From: Chitinispirillaceae bacterium
Lineage (GTDB): Bacteria; Fibrobacterota; Chitinivibrionia; Chitinivibrionales; Chitinispirillaceae
Assembly (NCBI GenBank): GCA_016932075.1
Contig: JAFGDP010000127.1
Location: forward strand, 1-7,731
Reading direction: 5' to 3'
DNA length: 7,731 nt
Numbering within the stretch: the stretch's first letter is position 1; the number at the start of each line of letters is the position of its first letter. The translations under genes and the position numbers were made by a program. The notes under the pieces are model-generated. The model saw nothing but the letters and a program-made list of their open reading frames with translations. It searched no databases and had not been told where the DNA came from. Shown piece after piece: positions 6,875-7,731 of this stretch.

Positions 6875-7135
6875 GTGACCATTGACCTTGCCAGGATGAT
6901 CGGTCTTGTCGCAGGATTACTCACCACCGCGTCCCTTCTGCCGCAGCTTGTCAAAACCATTAGGACCAGATCGGCCAAGGACCTGTCGCTGATCATGCTG
7001 TTCATGTTCTGGGCCGGGATTATCTGCTGGCTTACCTACGGTATTATGGTCAAGGAGTGGCCGGTCATTTTCGCCAACAGTATTACACTGGTGATGGCGT
7101 CGCTGCTCCTGGCATGTAAGCGCAAGTTCCGGTAG
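6875..7135 (+). CDS. SemiSWEET-type (PQ-loop) small transporter
   Basis: This 86-residue protein has three predicted membrane helices (about 6-26, 37-57, 63-80), the single triple-helix bundle of bacterial SemiSWEETs, which work as homodimers to let sugars cross the inner membrane. Diagnostic features are the PQ motif in TASLLPQ (18-24), the loop KTIRTRSAKDLSL (27-39), Trp52 in WLTYG and Asn68 in FANSITL. The last two correspond to conserved Trp and Asn positions lining the sugar pocket in this family. The length is typical (about 85-100). GTG is chosen for its GGAGG site, and starting at Met8 would cut into the first helix. It is followed by an EamA transporter gene 17 bases downstream, so the two are probably co-transcribed. 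Family assignment is firm, but the actual substrate cannot be read from sequence. Confidence 0.92.
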   Translation: MTIDLARMIGLVAGLLTTASLLPQLVKTIRTRSAKDLSLIMLFMFWAGIICWLTYGIMVKEWPVIFANSITLVMASLLLACKRKFR

Positions 7136-7152
7136 CGCGGCAGGGGAAGGGG

Positions 7153-7731
7153 ATGAGCGGTATGCTGCTTGGCATGGCGCTGGCGTTCGGCGCCTCCATT
7201 TTCTGGACCATATCACCGGTATGCTTTGCCGCGGCCGGACGCAAGATCGGCGCCTACAATGTGAACGTGCTCAGGCTTGCCATGGCAGGCCTGATGCTTG
7301 GCGCGATCGGTATTGTGTATGCGCTGTGTGCGGGCGGGTTCGACCTGTTCGCCGTGCCGTTCAAGGGGTTCCTGTATCTGGTGCTTTCAGGATTGTTTGG
7401 TCTGGTGGTCGGCGACATGTTCTACCTCAGGTCGCTCACCCTGCTCGGACCGCGGCGCACGACACAGTTCATAACGCTCGCGCCGATACTACCGGTCATA
7501 TTCGCCTGGATCATTCTCGGAGAGGCGCTTTCGTGGAATCTTCTGCTTGGTATTGCACTCATCGTTGGCGGCATCGCCTATATCGTGTTTCATGATTACG
7601 GGCCGGTCCCCGCCGCAAGCGCGGAGCCGGGAACGTTTTCCGTACAGGGGTTGATCATCGCGTTGATTTCGGTTCTCTTTCACAGCATGGGCGCGGTCAT
7701 GGCGCGGTGGGCGTTTATCGAAGCCCCGGAC
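7153..7731 (+). CDS. EamA/DMT-family transporter, 3' end missing
   Basis: The frame stays open to the last base, giving 193 residues, about two thirds of the usual 280-310. Drug/metabolite transporters of this superfamily have ten helices in two EamA repeats, and the first repeat is complete here (about 4-147). Supporting features are the start MLLGMALAFGASIFW, ITLAPILPVIFAWIILGEAL (107-126; this APxxxxxxAxxxLGE pattern is characteristic of the family) and the glycine-rich helix GIALIVGGIAYI (133-144). A hydrophilic linker (about 148-163) precedes the first helix of the second repeat. ATG 7153 is preceded by GGGGA at 7143-7147. A second in-frame ATG at 7162 lacks such a site. The gene follows the SemiSWEET gene after 17 bases. 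Substrates in this family range over amino acids, nucleotide sugars and other metabolites. None can be assigned here. Confidence 0.9.
   Translation, partial: MSGMLLGMALAFGASIFWTISPVCFAAAGRKIGAYNVNVLRLAMAGLMLGAIGIVYALCAGGFDLFAVPFKGFLYLVLSGLFGLVVGDMFYLRSLTLLGPRRTTQFITLAPILPVIFAWIILGEALSWNLLLGIALIVGGIAYIVFHDYGPVPAASAEPGTFSVQGLIIALISVLFHSMGAVMARWAFIEAPD

Noticed and set aside
6784..6885. 33-residue open frame in the divergent spacer
   Set aside because: No ribosome-binding site, no recognisable feature, and it overlaps the well-supported SemiSWEET start.
7221..7595. 124-residue plus-strand open frame
   Set aside because: It is a frame-shifted shadow inside the EamA gene, Arg/Cys-rich. The true frame from 7153 has no stop before the window ends and carries family motifs.

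Overview
The window looks like a stretch of chromosome from a Gram-negative (diderm) bacterium. One gene encodes a probable outer-membrane beta-barrel, two encode probable lipoproteins, and the remaining three complete or partial genes are membrane proteins. No sequence here places the organism in a phylum. Base composition is moderate: two 60-base stretches counted by hand gave about 43% G+C in the sulfatase-type gene (5881-5940) and 55% in the EamA gene (7381-7440). No tRNA, rRNA, CRISPR array, insertion sequence or phage gene was seen.

Left block, plus strand (1-3274): the 3' part of a gene for an outer-membrane beta-barrel protein overlaps (ATGA) a 458-residue putative lipoprotein gene. 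After 53 bases comes a second, 317-residue lipoprotein gene. The two lipoproteins align with each other at both ends and are divergent paralogues. The longer one carries about 160 extra, largely helical residues in the middle. The three genes look like one transcription unit for an envelope assembly of unknown function.

Middle block, minus strand (6637-3294): a 690-residue LtaS/sulfatase-type membrane phosphotransferase gene is followed, through a one-base TAATG overlap, by a 423-residue protein. That protein matches the membrane half of the ferrous iron transporter FeoB, without the GTPase domain and with several channel motifs changed. This block converges on the left block with only 19 bases between stop codons.

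Right block, plus strand (6875-7731): an 86-residue SemiSWEET-type (PQ-loop) small transporter is followed 17 bases later by an EamA/DMT-type transporter that runs off the window. The 237-base divergent spacer (6638-6874) is the only sizeable non-coding region. It holds an AT-rich promoter-like stretch, a 10-base palindrome and a short inverted repeat.

Most worth following up are the beta-barrel plus paired-lipoprotein cassette, and the coupling of a metal-dependent extracytoplasmic phosphotransferase to a GTPase-less FeoB-like channel.
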